From Datisca glomerata (taxonomy: Eukaryota; Streptophyta; Magnoliopsida; Cucurbitales; Datiscaceae), in the NCBI GenBank assembly GCA_003255025.1, contig QANY01006193.1, positions 495,646 through 559,645 of the forward strand: a DNA stretch of 64,000 nucleotides, written 5' to 3'. Below the pieces are notes generated by a model. The model saw only the letters and a program-made list of their open reading frames with translations, searched no databases and was not told where the DNA came from. Positions 54,961 to 63,850 of this stretch are shown here, one piece after another (within the stretch, counting starts at the first letter, position 1; each line of letters opens with the position of its first letter). Both the position numbers and the translations under genes were made by a program.

Positions 54961-55487
54961 TACCACTGCGACATGAGCCAAATTGTCCCTTCCAGCAAAT
55001 GAGAGTTCATCTTCAACCTCAAGAAATCTGGGCAAGCTTGAAAAACTCTGAGCACCACCCCTAGAACCTCCATGGGAGCCTCTAATCTTATATAAACTAG
55101 CTCTCAACTGATCTGAAAGAGAGAGAGAGAGAGTAGAATTAAAATCCAAAGCTTGGTTACCTTGCATGAGAGGCTTCTCCTTAGAATAGAGATAGCCTGG
55201 TACAGAGTGGAGCCTTGTATGTCTCCATGAGCGAGCACTTCACCCACCTTGGCTGATAGAGACCAACCAACAATGGAATAGACTCCCTGATTTAAACTAG
55301 GCTTCTCCTTAAGATAAAGAAAGGTCTTGGACTGACCAAGACATTGAATACTCCCCCCAAGAGTAATTTCACGACTCCCCTTAGCTGAGAGAGAAAGAGG
55401 AACACCTTCTAGGGAGATGCCCTCTTGAACTTCAAAACTCAAAAGCTGGGTCCGAGCTTTGAGAAGCCTTCTTCCCTCCATGATCAA
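54901..55487 (-). pseudogene. Unrecognised ORF of the short LINE in L16
   Basis: Frame 55104-55487 starts MIMEGRRLLKARTQLLSFEV and continues GVPLSLSAKGSREITLGGS, LYLKEKPSLNQGVYSIVGWS and LAHGDIQGSTLYQ. It is followed, after a frame change, by 54901-55167 (GSHGGSRGGAQSFSS, EVEDELSFAGRDNLAHVAVVKDGG) and the 55-bp repeats. I do not recognise the family. Its position right after the LINE 5' block suggests the N-terminal part of an ORF1, but it shows no DUF4283 core, knuckle, endonuclease or RT. No function is assigned. Confidence 0.5.
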
Positions 55488-55672
55488 CCAGAGCTTTCTA
55501 AAGAGAAGAAATCACCTTAGGCAGAAACCTTGGATAGCACCCAATAAGTGAGTTTGTCACCTACCTTGGCTAATAGAGACCAATTAACAATGGAGTTTCC
55601 TCCCTCCTGAAACACGAGATCAGAAAAAGAAAACCTAGAGAGAAGGGAGAGCTTCTCTCTCTAGAAAGGTCC

Positions 55673-56644
55673 TTTACAATGACTCTATGTTCTTCATAAA
55701 TTGTAGACTCCTGAAACTCAAGCTCAAACCTACTAGGTCGGTTTCTCTTAACTTTATCAGCCGAAGATCCATCCTTTTGTTGAGCTTTAGGTGAAGCTTC
55801 ACAAAGTTTAATGTAGATAGTGTTGCCCTTAAGGGTTTCAGAAATACCCTTAGCAGCCTCCTCCTTATTCTTTAAAGGTTTCAAAGGTTTGGGGGAAGGA
55901 TAATACTCACAATTTTATCTAAACCCCTGAGTAAAAGCATATAACTCAAGATCATCAACTACTTGATTGTATTCTGGAAAAATGGATGAATGAGGTTTTC
56001 GAGCTGTTGGAGAAGATGAAGCTGACGTGGAGGCGTCCTTTCCATGCTTAGGTGGTAGTACAAAGGTACCTGAAACATGCTCCAAGGATGTCTTGAGCAA
56101 AGGCAAGGTCAAATCCCCTTTATGTTCAAGTACAACTGTAATTTAGAGAGGCTGTCCTTGCTCCGGGTTTTGGGGCAGGTTGTCTGTCCTTGATGAAGCT
56201 GACGTGGAGGAGTCATATCCAGGCTTAGGTGGAGTACAAGGGTACCTAAGACGTGCTCCAAGGATGTCTTGGGCAAAGGCAATGTCAAATCACCTTTATC
56301 TTCAGGTACAGTCACAATTAAGATTGATTGTCCTTGCTCCGGGTTTTGGGGCAGGCTGTCTGTCCTTGCAAGCAAAGTTTTAGCTTTCTTGTTGCCCAAG
56401 TTATGCAAGAGTAGGTGTCCTTTCTCCTTTTTCTTTTCTCCTTTCACTTTTTGATCAGAATGCATGTCATTGTGTGTACTCCATGCACAACTAGCGTTAG
56501 CTCGAATTGGTGAGGTGGCAGGAGCTGATTGGCTCTCAAGTACAGCCTCGTTGACCAATGGACAAAAGATTTCACCCTTGTTCATCTCTCTCCTTCATGC
56601 TCCTCCTTTGGCCAGAGAACCCTTAGTGATTTGCTTGAGTTTTT
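55673..56644 (-). pseudogene. L16 5' part: L5-family ORF1 N-terminal region
   Basis: Frame 56109-56585 begins NKGEIFCPLVNEAVLESQSAPATSP and reaches the 59-residue repeats (PQNPEQGQSILIVTVPEDKGDLTLPL). Frame 55915-56112 continues (KTSLEHVSGTFVLPPKHGKD, LELYAFTQGF). Frame 55570-55884 continues (LKGNTIYIKLCEASPKAQQKDGS, FELEFQESTIYEEHRVIVK) until it is replaced by the short LINE at 55672. Two repeat units rather than three are seen. Frame breaks occur at about 56110 and 55900. Confidence 0.88.
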
Positions 56645-57737
56645 CCCAATACATATTTGGGATATGAAGTTGGAGCGGTTTGTTCATTTTCGGTGCTTCT
56701 AATGCAATACGGAATAAAAAAAATCCAATGGAGCGTGTTTGGGCGCAAACTAGATGAACTTTGCTAAACTTGGAACTTTTGGGCATGGAATGTACTCGAA
56801 GTGGCTCTAAACACCCAATACGTGTTTGGGATAAAAATTTGGAGTGTTTGATCGTTTTAGGTGCATCTAGAGCCGTACAGAGTCAGAAAGACCCAATGGG
56901 ACATGTAACTTGACCAACATTACTAAACTTCGATCTTTTGGGCATGACATATACTCGTACAGACTTTTGACACCCAATATAAGTTTGGGATAAGAACTTG
57001 GAGTGTTGTGGTCATTTTGGGTGCTTCTAGTGCCATACAAAGTAAAAAAGACCCCACTGGGACGTGTTTAGGCCCAAACTAGATGAACTTAGCTAAACTT
57101 GGATCTTTTGGTCATTACATGTACTCGAATCGATCTTTGACACACAATACCCATTTTGGATTAGAATTTGGAGTGTTGTGGTCATTTTAGGTGCTTCTAG
57201 TGTCATATAGTGTCAAAAGACCTATGTGTGGACGTGTTTAGCCCTAAACTAAATGAACTTGGATAAATTTGGATCTTTTGGTCATGACATGTACTCGAAT
57301 TGCCTTTTGTCACACAACGCACGTTTTGGATAAGAATTTGGAGTGTTTTGGTTGTTTTAGGAGCTTCCAGTTCCATACGGAGTCAAAAATACCCAATGGG
57401 ACGTGTTTCGGCCTAAACTAGATGAACATGGCTAAACTTGAAACTTTTGGGCATGGCATGTACTCAAACTGAATTTTGACACCTAATACACATTAGGAAT
57501 AAGAACTTGGTGTGTTGTTGTCGTTTTAGGTGCTTCTAGTGCCATACGGAGTCAAAAGACCCAATGAGATGTTTTTAGGCCGAAACTAGATGAACTTTGC
57601 TAAACTGGGATCTTTATGGCATGGCATGTACTCTAGTTACTTTTGACAGCTAATACACATTTGCGATAAGAATTTGAAGTTTTGTGGTCGTTTTGGGTGC
57701 TTCTAGTGCCATACAAAGTCAAAAAGACTCAATGGGA
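56645..57737 (+). repeat. Satellite block S6 (~169-bp monomer, about 6 copies)
   Basis: Same monomer and orientation as S1; starts CCCAATACATATTTGGGATA, in phase with the end of S5. Ends at AAAAAGACTCAATGGGA against an inverted gypsy LTR. No gene visible. Confidence 0.94.
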
Positions 57738-58388
57738 ACCCCTTTATGCATATGAACCCTCAAAGCATGAACATGAAAACCCTGAAAACCAATTTGGCAA
57801 CAACCTCTAAGAAATGCTAGAAAAACAGATTTCTTAGGTTGATGATCAAGAACTAGGATAGTGAAAACTTGTTTCTGAATTCCAATTTCAAAACACTCCA
57901 CAAGAAGGTGATCAATCTACTTGAATGTTTCTTAAAGTTTCTGTTCTACTCAAGAACACAAAGATGAAAGTAAAAACAACCTTTAGGTTTTAACTAATAT
58001 ATTATGGACCCCTAAAACATTCTACCAAGGCATATCTATAGACTTTTTACAAAGGTTTCCTAAAAACAAAGGTTTCCTAAAAACCTTAAAATACAAAAAT
58101 AGAAAACTAGCCTCATTAATATATTAAATAATAATTAAGAATAGACTATATTAAGCTAAATAAAACTAATAGCTCTAAATAAGGTAAAAGTGGCCAAGAG
58201 AAAACATAAAAGTGGCCCATTACATGCTTAATTAAACCCATTAGTAACTTGGACTTGAATTAAGTTGTATTGAACTCGAGCTGCACTTGTCCCAAAGCTT
58301 TGGTGTCCTTGTAAATCTTCACTAGCTGAATCATCCAAGCCTTGCAAATGATCGATTAAGGCTTGTTGAAGCTTCTTAGATTGCGACC
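57738..58388 (-). mobile_element. Gypsy LTR fragment GyE1, minus orientation
   Basis: On the minus strand it has the same sequence order as the GyK LTR: pol C-terminal coding piece (58228-58416 frame: KKLQQALIDHLQGLDDSASEDLQGHQSFGTSAARVQYN), an AT-rich middle with TATAA-like elements, then CAAGTAGATTGATCACCTTC and GCATAAAGGGGTT near its 3' end. Both termini are lost: the end stops about 30 bases short of the LTR CA end, and the start is replaced by GyE2. Confidence 0.85.
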
Positions 58389-58626
58389 TTATCTTTGTGT
58401 TTTTAGTAGAACACATGCTTTAAAAAACATTCAAGTAGATTGATCACCTTCTTGTGGAGTGTTTCAAAAATGGAATTCAGAAACAAGTTTTCTTTATCCT
58501 AGTTGTTGTTCATCTGTCTAAGAAATCTATTTTTCTAGCCTTTCTTAGGGATTATTGCCGAATTGGTTATTGGAGTTTTCACGTTAATGTTTTGTGTTTC
58601 CTATACATAAAGGGGTTCTCAGGCTT
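58389..58626 (+). mobile_element. Gypsy LTR fragment GyE2, plus orientation
   Basis: Only the last third of the GyK-type LTR (from TTTGTGTTTTTAGTAGAAC to ATACATAAAGGGGTTCTC). It is an inverted match to 57740-57985 of GyE1 and a direct match to 59168-59400 of the GyK LTR. It ends where the GyK 5' LTR begins. Confidence 0.83.
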
Positions 58627-59423
58627 TATTAAGGATCAACCTACACACCAAGTTCCAAGGATTCAACATCTTAAAGATTAGCATAATCAAGAAGGCAATG
58701 AGCAAGTTCAAGAGGGTTTCTAGTCCAATTAGCATGCCTCAGGGACCGATAACAAGGCTGCGGCCTAAGAAGCTTCAACAAGCTTTAATCCACCATTTTC
58801 AAAGCTTAGTCAATTCAGCTAGTGAAGGTCTACAAGGACATCAAAGCTTTGGGATAAGTGCAACACGAGTTCAGTACAACTTGGTTCAAATCCTATTAAT
58901 GGGTTGGATTAAGTATGTAATGGGTCATTTTTGTGTTACCTTTTGGCTGAAAAAGTTTCACTTTATTTAGAGTCCATTAGTTTTATTTAGCTACATATAT
59001 AGTCTATTCTTAATTATTTTTTAAAATATAATTAGATTAGTTTCCTATTCTTGAGTTTTACAATATTAGGAAACCTTTTAAAAGACTATAAATATCCCTT
59101 GCTAGAATGTTTTAAGGGTCCAAAATTTTAATTTAAGAAAAACCAAAAGGTTGTTTTGCTTTTATCTTTGTGTTCTTGAGTAGAATACATGCTTTAAGAA
59201 ACATTCAAGTAGATTGATCACCTTCTTGTGGAGTGTTTCGAAACTGGAATTCAGAAACAAGTTTTCTTTATTCTAGTTCTTGATCATCTATCTAAGAAAT
59301 CTATTTTTCTAGCCTTTTCTTAGAGGTTGTTGCCGAATTGGTTATTGGGGTTTTCACGTTAATGTTTCATGGGTTCCTATACATAAAGGGGTACTCAAGT
59401 TTATTCTTGAAGGTTCCGTATCA
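58627..59423 (+). mobile_element. 5' LTR of gypsy element GyK (797 bp)
   Basis: The left edge (TATTAAGGATCAACC) aligns with the 3' LTR start TGTTAAAGATCAACC at 63851, so the first TG has mutated. The right edge CA is at 59422-59423, two bases before the PBS. It begins with the end of pol (GPITRLRPKKLQQALIHHF) containing a TAG not present in the 3' LTR copy. An AT-rich promoter-like region with TATAAATAT lies near 59080-59100. Against the first 145 bases of the 3' LTR I count about a dozen differences. Confidence 0.87.
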
Positions 59424-59425
59424 TT

Positions 59426-59437
59426 TGGTATCAGAGC
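59426..59437 (+). promoter_or_regulatory. Primer binding site of GyK
   Basis: TGGTATCAGAGC, initiator tRNA-Met type, two bases after the LTR end. Confidence 0.94.
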
Positions 59438-60270
59438 TTTGGCTCTAGATCAGGTTTTATCTTTTTAAAATTCTGTTTCTTTAATTATGGTTTCTTGAAT
59501 TTTTCTTGTTCTTTTGAATTCAATTTTGGGTTTATAGTTGTAGTTCAAAAAACAAAGAGAGAGAAAAAGAAGAAGAAAATTCGTGCAAACAAAAGAGCAC
59601 GTATCAAAAAGAAGAACAAGAAAAGAGAATTTCGTTAAAAAAAGGAACAAAAATAGTTACTTTCCTAATTCTAGGAAGATATTTGTTTCTAAATTAGTTA
59701 CTTTCCTAACTTCATTACTTTCCTAAAATTAGTTACTTTCCTAAGTTCTTTACTTTCCTAATTTCAATACTTTCCTAAAATTAGATACTTTCCTAATTTC
59801 ATTACTTTTCTAAAATTTGTTAGTTTCCTAAATTCGTTACTTTCCTAAATTCTTTACTTTCCTAAATTCGTTACTTTCCTAAATTCTTTACTTTCCTAAC
59901 TTCAGTACTTTCCTAAAATTAGATACTTTTCTAAATTCTTTACTTCCCTAATTTCATTACTTTCGTAAAATTTGTTAGTTTTCTAAATTCGTTACTTTCC
60001 TAAATTTGTTTCCTATTCAACTTGTTTTAAAAATTTCAGTTTTGAAATTCTACACTTTACAAGCTATTTGAATTGTTTTAAAAGTGTGATTCACCTAAGA
60101 ACATGAAAGAATAAGCTAGAGTGATGTGAGGAAAACCATGAGTGAATTATTATTTTTTTGTTTTGTTTTTGAGTTAAACACGAGTGGCCCCCATCTTTTG
60201 AGTGTAAACACGTGAGGGAGTGCTTGTGAGGTCCTTGAATTATTTTTGTTTCTTACTTCTATTGCAGTAA
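59438..60270 (+). other. GyK leader, no gene; contains TTTCCTAA repeats
   Basis: Untranslated leader between PBS and gag. Most of 59655-60003 is a degenerate repeat of TTACTTTCCTAA with spacers AATTC, ATTCT or AATTA. The rest is AT-rich. Its place corresponds to the GATAA array of GyB. Confidence 0.8.
59655..60003. repeat. Degenerate TTACTTTCCTAA tandem repeat
   Basis: About 20 occurrences of ACTTTCCTAA at irregular spacings of 15-30 bases, with point variants (TTTTCTAA, TTCCCTAA). Confidence 0.9.
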
Positions 60271-60800
60271 TGTCAAACCAAAATGGAGATAATGATGTTG
60301 GTCATGTTCCTGATGCTATGCTACGTGAGGCTCAACGAGGAGAGTTTACACGTTTGAATTGAAATATGGAGGCCGTGACCGATGCATTAGAGCGTATGGA
60401 TGCAAGTTTGCAAGCCATTGAAAGAGCAACACCAAATCACAACAATGAAAGCGATGAGGAGAAGATGCCCGAATTGGAGAGTTGTAGTGAAGGGAGCATT
60501 AAAGAACCGATTAGGGGTGATGTGTTGGTTACAAGACGTGCTCTTAACACCCAATTGAAGGAGGATTGTCATGAGGAGCAGCGAGAGAACTTGTTCCATA
60601 CAATGTGTCATGTTAAAGGCAAGGCATGTAGTGTGATTATCGATGGTGGGAGTTGCACTAATGTGGTGAGTACAATCTTGATTAATAGATTGGAGTTGTC
60701 TACTACACTACACCCACGACCATATAAGCTTAAGTGGCTTAATGATTGTGGTGAGATCAAAGTGAATAGGCAATCTATTATCTCATTTCAATTGGTATAA
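60271..60800 (+). pseudogene. GyK gag start fused to protease
   Basis: The likely gag start is the ATG at 60271 (MSNQNGDNDVGHVPDAML), ended by a TGA at 60359 where related sequence would give Trp. From 60366 the frame gives LERMDASLQAIERATPNH and then jumps to the gag-protease linker (LVTRRALNTQLKEDCHEEQ) and the aspartic protease (ACSVIIDGGSCTNVVS, with the DGGS active-site loop). It ends at 60800. The capsid and the zinc knuckle are deleted, so this copy could not form particles by itself. Confidence 0.85.
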
Positions 60801-60813
60801 ACATCATGATGAG

Positions 60814-61500
60814 GTGTTGTGTGATGTGGTTCCTATGAATGCTGGAGATATTTTGCTTGGTAGGCCGTGGCAATTTGATAGGAGAGTTATGCATGATGGG
60901 TACCTCAATAGTTATTCATTCACAAAGGATGGACGGAAAACCATACTAACACCTCTTTCCTCAAAAGAAGTGTCTGAAGACCAATGTAAAATGGAAAGGA
61001 TGAGAGTGGAGGCTGAAAAGAAAGAAAAGGAGAGCAAGAAAAGTGATTTAGAGAGTGAAAACAAAAAGAATGAAAAGAAAGAGGGAAAAGAAAGAGGAGA
61101 GAAAAGTGCAAAGAGTGTGAGTTTAGTAGCCAAGGCAAGTGAGGTTAGACATGCATTGTACTCCAATCGGCCTACATATGTACTCTTGTACAGAGGGGCT
61201 TATTTTGTAACTAATGAACTTAACCCCTCTTTGCCTAGTGTGTTTGTTGACCTTTTGCAGGAATTGGAATACATGTTTCCTGAGGAAATGCCAAGTGGTT
61301 TACCACCAATTAGAGGCATAGAACATTAAATTGACTTCATTCCTGGAGCTTCCATACCCAGTAGGCCAGCATATAGAACAAATCCAAGTGAGACAAAGGA
61401 GATCCAAAAACAAGTGGAAGAGTTTCTAGCTAAGGGGTATGTGGGGAGAGTCTAAGTCCTTGCTCGGTTCCTGTTATCTTGTGCCAAAGAAGCATGGAAC
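60814..61500 (+). pseudogene. GyK protease end and charged linker to RT
   Basis: Frame 60814-61329 has the protease C-terminal part (AGDILLGRPWQFDRRVMHDG), a Lys/Glu-rich linker (KKEKESKKSDLESENKKNEK), then SLPSVFVDLLQELEYMFPEEMPSGL and PPIRGIEH, with a TAA directly after. The expected continuation (RPAYRTNPSETKEIQKQVEE) follows in the same frame to about 61440, then a frameshift. Same architecture as in GyB. Confidence 0.85.
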
Positions 61501-61930
61501 ATAGAGGATGTGTGTGGACTGTCGAGCCATCAATAAAATCACTGTAAAGTATCGTCACCCTATTCCTAGGTTAGATGACATGTTTGATGAATTATATGGT
61601 TCTTGTTTGTTCACTAAGATAGACTTGAAATCTGGTTATTATCAAATTCGAAAGAATGTTAGAGATGAATGGAAAACAGCGTTCAATACAAAGTATGGGT
61701 TGTATGAGTGGCTTGTTATGCCATCTGGTCTTACTAATGCACCTAGCACATTCATGAGATTGATGAACCATGTGTTACGTGAGTACTTGTGAAAGTTTGT
61801 TGTTGGTTACTTTGATGATATTCTCATTTACTCTAGGTGCTTATATGATCATATCATGCATGTGCGTCAAGTACTAGAAATACTTAGACAAGAAAAGTTG
61901 TATGCTAACCTTAAGAAGTGTAGTTTTGCA
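61501..61930 (+). pseudogene. GyK reverse transcriptase core, broken
   Basis: Frame 61508-61792 carries [52 protein letters not shown] and [11 protein letters not shown], then a TGA at 61790. In the same frame the catalytic box [11 protein letters not shown] follows (61803-61840) and the LKKCSF end at about 61925, then a TGA. The segment upstream of CVDCRAIN is frameshifted. RT motifs are complete but interrupted by nonsense codons. Confidence 0.88.
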
Positions 61931-62580
61931 TGAAGATGAATAATTTTCTTCATTTTGTAGTGTCTAGTCAAGGTATTGAGGTTGATGAGGACAAGGTAAG
62001 AGCCATTAAGGAATGGCCAAGACCTAAGAATGCTAGTGAGGTGAGGAGCTTTCATGGGCTTGCTGGTTTCTATAAGAGATTCATTAGGGATTTTAGCACA
62101 ATAGCCGCACCTTTGAATGAGTTAGTTAAGAAAAATGTTAGTTTTGTTTGGAGTGAGGCACAAGAACATGCATTTAATGAACTTAAAGATAAATTGTGTG
62201 CTGCACCTTTGCTTGCTTTACCTAACTTTGATAAAACTTTTGAGATTGAATGTGATGCTAGTGGCATAGGAATTGAGCTATTTTGATGCAGGACCAAAGA
62301 CCACTAATGTACTTTAGTGAGAAATTAATTGGGGCAGCCTTGAAGTATCCAACATATGACAAGGAATTATATGCTTTGGTTCGAGCTCTGCAAACACGGC
62401 AGCATTATTTATAACCTAGGGAGTTTGTGATACATACTGACCATGAAAGTCTAAAGCGTTTAAAGGGTCAAGATAAGCTGAACCGTAGGCATGCTAAATA
62501 GGTGGAGTTCATTGAAAAATTCCCATATATAGTTAAGTATAAGCAAGGTAAAGAGAATGTAGTTGCGGATGCATTATCCA
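61930..62580 (+). pseudogene. GyK RT connection and RNase H
   Basis: Frame 61930-62286 has [40 protein letters not shown] and [13 protein letters not shown], ended by a small deletion. RNase H continues in another frame ([14 protein letters not shown], a TAA at 62414, [18 protein letters not shown], a TAG at 62499) and leads into [10 protein letters not shown] at 62560. Broken by several stops. Confidence 0.85.
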
Positions 62581-62940
62581 GAAGGTATACTCTACTTAAT
62601 TCTCTTAGTGCTAAATTGTTGGGTTTTGAGCATATTAAGGATTTTTATCAAGATGATGATGATTTTGGTGAAATATATGCATCTTGTGATCGTAGGGCTG
62701 TTACAGATTATTTTTACTTGTTCGATGGTTTCTTGTTTAAGAGAAATAGGTTGTGCATTCCTAAGTGTTCTATGAGGGAATTGTTAATTAAGGAAACACA
62801 TGGAGGAGGCTTAATGGGGCATTTTGGGGGTAAATAAGACCTATGAGATGATGTTAGCGTATTTCTTTTGGCCTGATATGAAACATGATGCGCATAAGGT
62901 TTGTGAGCATTGCATTACATGTAGAGAAGCTAAGTCTAGG
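62502..62940 (+). pseudogene. GyK integrase N-terminal part
   Basis: Frame 62502-62837 runs from [20 protein letters not shown] through [17 protein letters not shown] to [20 protein letters not shown] frameshift then leads to 62824-63102, which has FFWPDMKHDAHKVCEHCITCREAKSRLKPHGLY, the CxxC half of the HHCC zinc finger. About a dozen residues around the expected TPLPIP segment are missing at about 62960. Confidence 0.85.
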
Positions 62941-63836
62941 TTGAAACCGCATGGGTTGTATCTTTGTCAGATTTGTCTATGGATTTTGTGCTTGGATTGC
63001 CTAGAACTAGGAAAGGTCGTGATAGTATCTTTGTCGTGGTTAATAGATTTAGTAAGATGGCTCATTTTATACCATGTCATAAAACTGATGATGCTAAGTT
63101 GATTGCTTATTTATTTTTCAAACAAGTTGTGCAATTACATGGCATACCTAAGAGCATTGTCAGTGATAGAGATGTTAAGTTTTTGAGTCACTTTTGGCGT
63201 GTGTTATGGGGAAAGTTAGGAACTAAGTTATTGTTTTCAACTACTTGTCGCCCTCAAACTGATGGGCAAACTGAGGTAGTTAATAGGACGTTGATTACTT
63301 TACTTAGGAAAATCATAGAAAAGAACATTAGGGCATGGGAGGATTGTTTGCCATTTGTGGAGTTTGCTTACAATATGGCTGTTCATAGCACTACTCATTG
63401 TTCTCCATTTGAGATTGTTTATGGATTTAATCTGCTCACTCCTATTGATTTATTACCATTGCCAGCTAACAATTTTGTGAGTGTTGATGCTAATTCTAAG
63501 GCAGATTTGGTGAAGAAGTTACATAAGCAAGTTAAAGAGAGGATTGAAAAGCAAAATGCTCAAGTCACTTCACGTGTGAATAAGGGACGAAAACCAATGA
63601 TTTTTCAGCCAGGAGATTGGGTTTGGGTGTATTTTCGTAAAGAGAGGTTTCCACTTCAAAGAAAGTACAAGATGATCCCAAGAGGCGATGGTCCTTTTCA
63701 AATTCTTGAAAGGATTAATGACAATGCATACAAAGTTGACCTACCAGGTGAGTATAATGTTAGTGCTTCTTTTAATGTGGCTGATTTATGTCCTTTTGAT
63801 GTAGGTGATGCATTAGATTTGAGGTCCAATCCTTTT

Positions 63837-63850
63837 GAGGAGAGGAGAAA
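63837..63850 (+). promoter_or_regulatory. Polypurine tract of GyK
   Basis: GAGGAGAGGAGAAA directly before the LTR start TGTTAAAGATC. It lies inside the pol frame (EERRN). Confidence 0.88.

Larger units (their letters stand above)
54106..56644 (-). mobile_element. Chimeric LINE L16 (two LINE sequences in one insertion)
   Basis: A single 14-bp TSD (54092-54105; 56645-56658) brackets two LINE sequences on the minus strand. The 3' part (54106-55672) has its own tail (hairpin variant 54160-54171), unusual coding sequence and, at its far end, the 5' hairpin block CTAGAGAGAGAAG...CTTCTCTCTAG (55637-55660), so it looks like a complete short LINE from 5' end to 3' end. The 5' part (55673-56644) is ORF1 of the L5 family, cut inside the core at VIVK and 5'-truncated at KGGA. 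No 3' part of the second LINE exists on the far side, so simple nesting does not fit. Confidence 0.82.

Noticed and set aside
54106..56644. Simple nesting of the short LINE inside an L5-family LINE
   Set aside because: The L5-family part has no 3' half on the far side and the outer TSD directly follows the 3' tail of the short LINE; a chimeric insertion fits better.
61867..62297. Minus-strand frames overlapping GyK RT/RNase H
   Set aside because: Shadow frames; the plus strand carries all conserved motifs.
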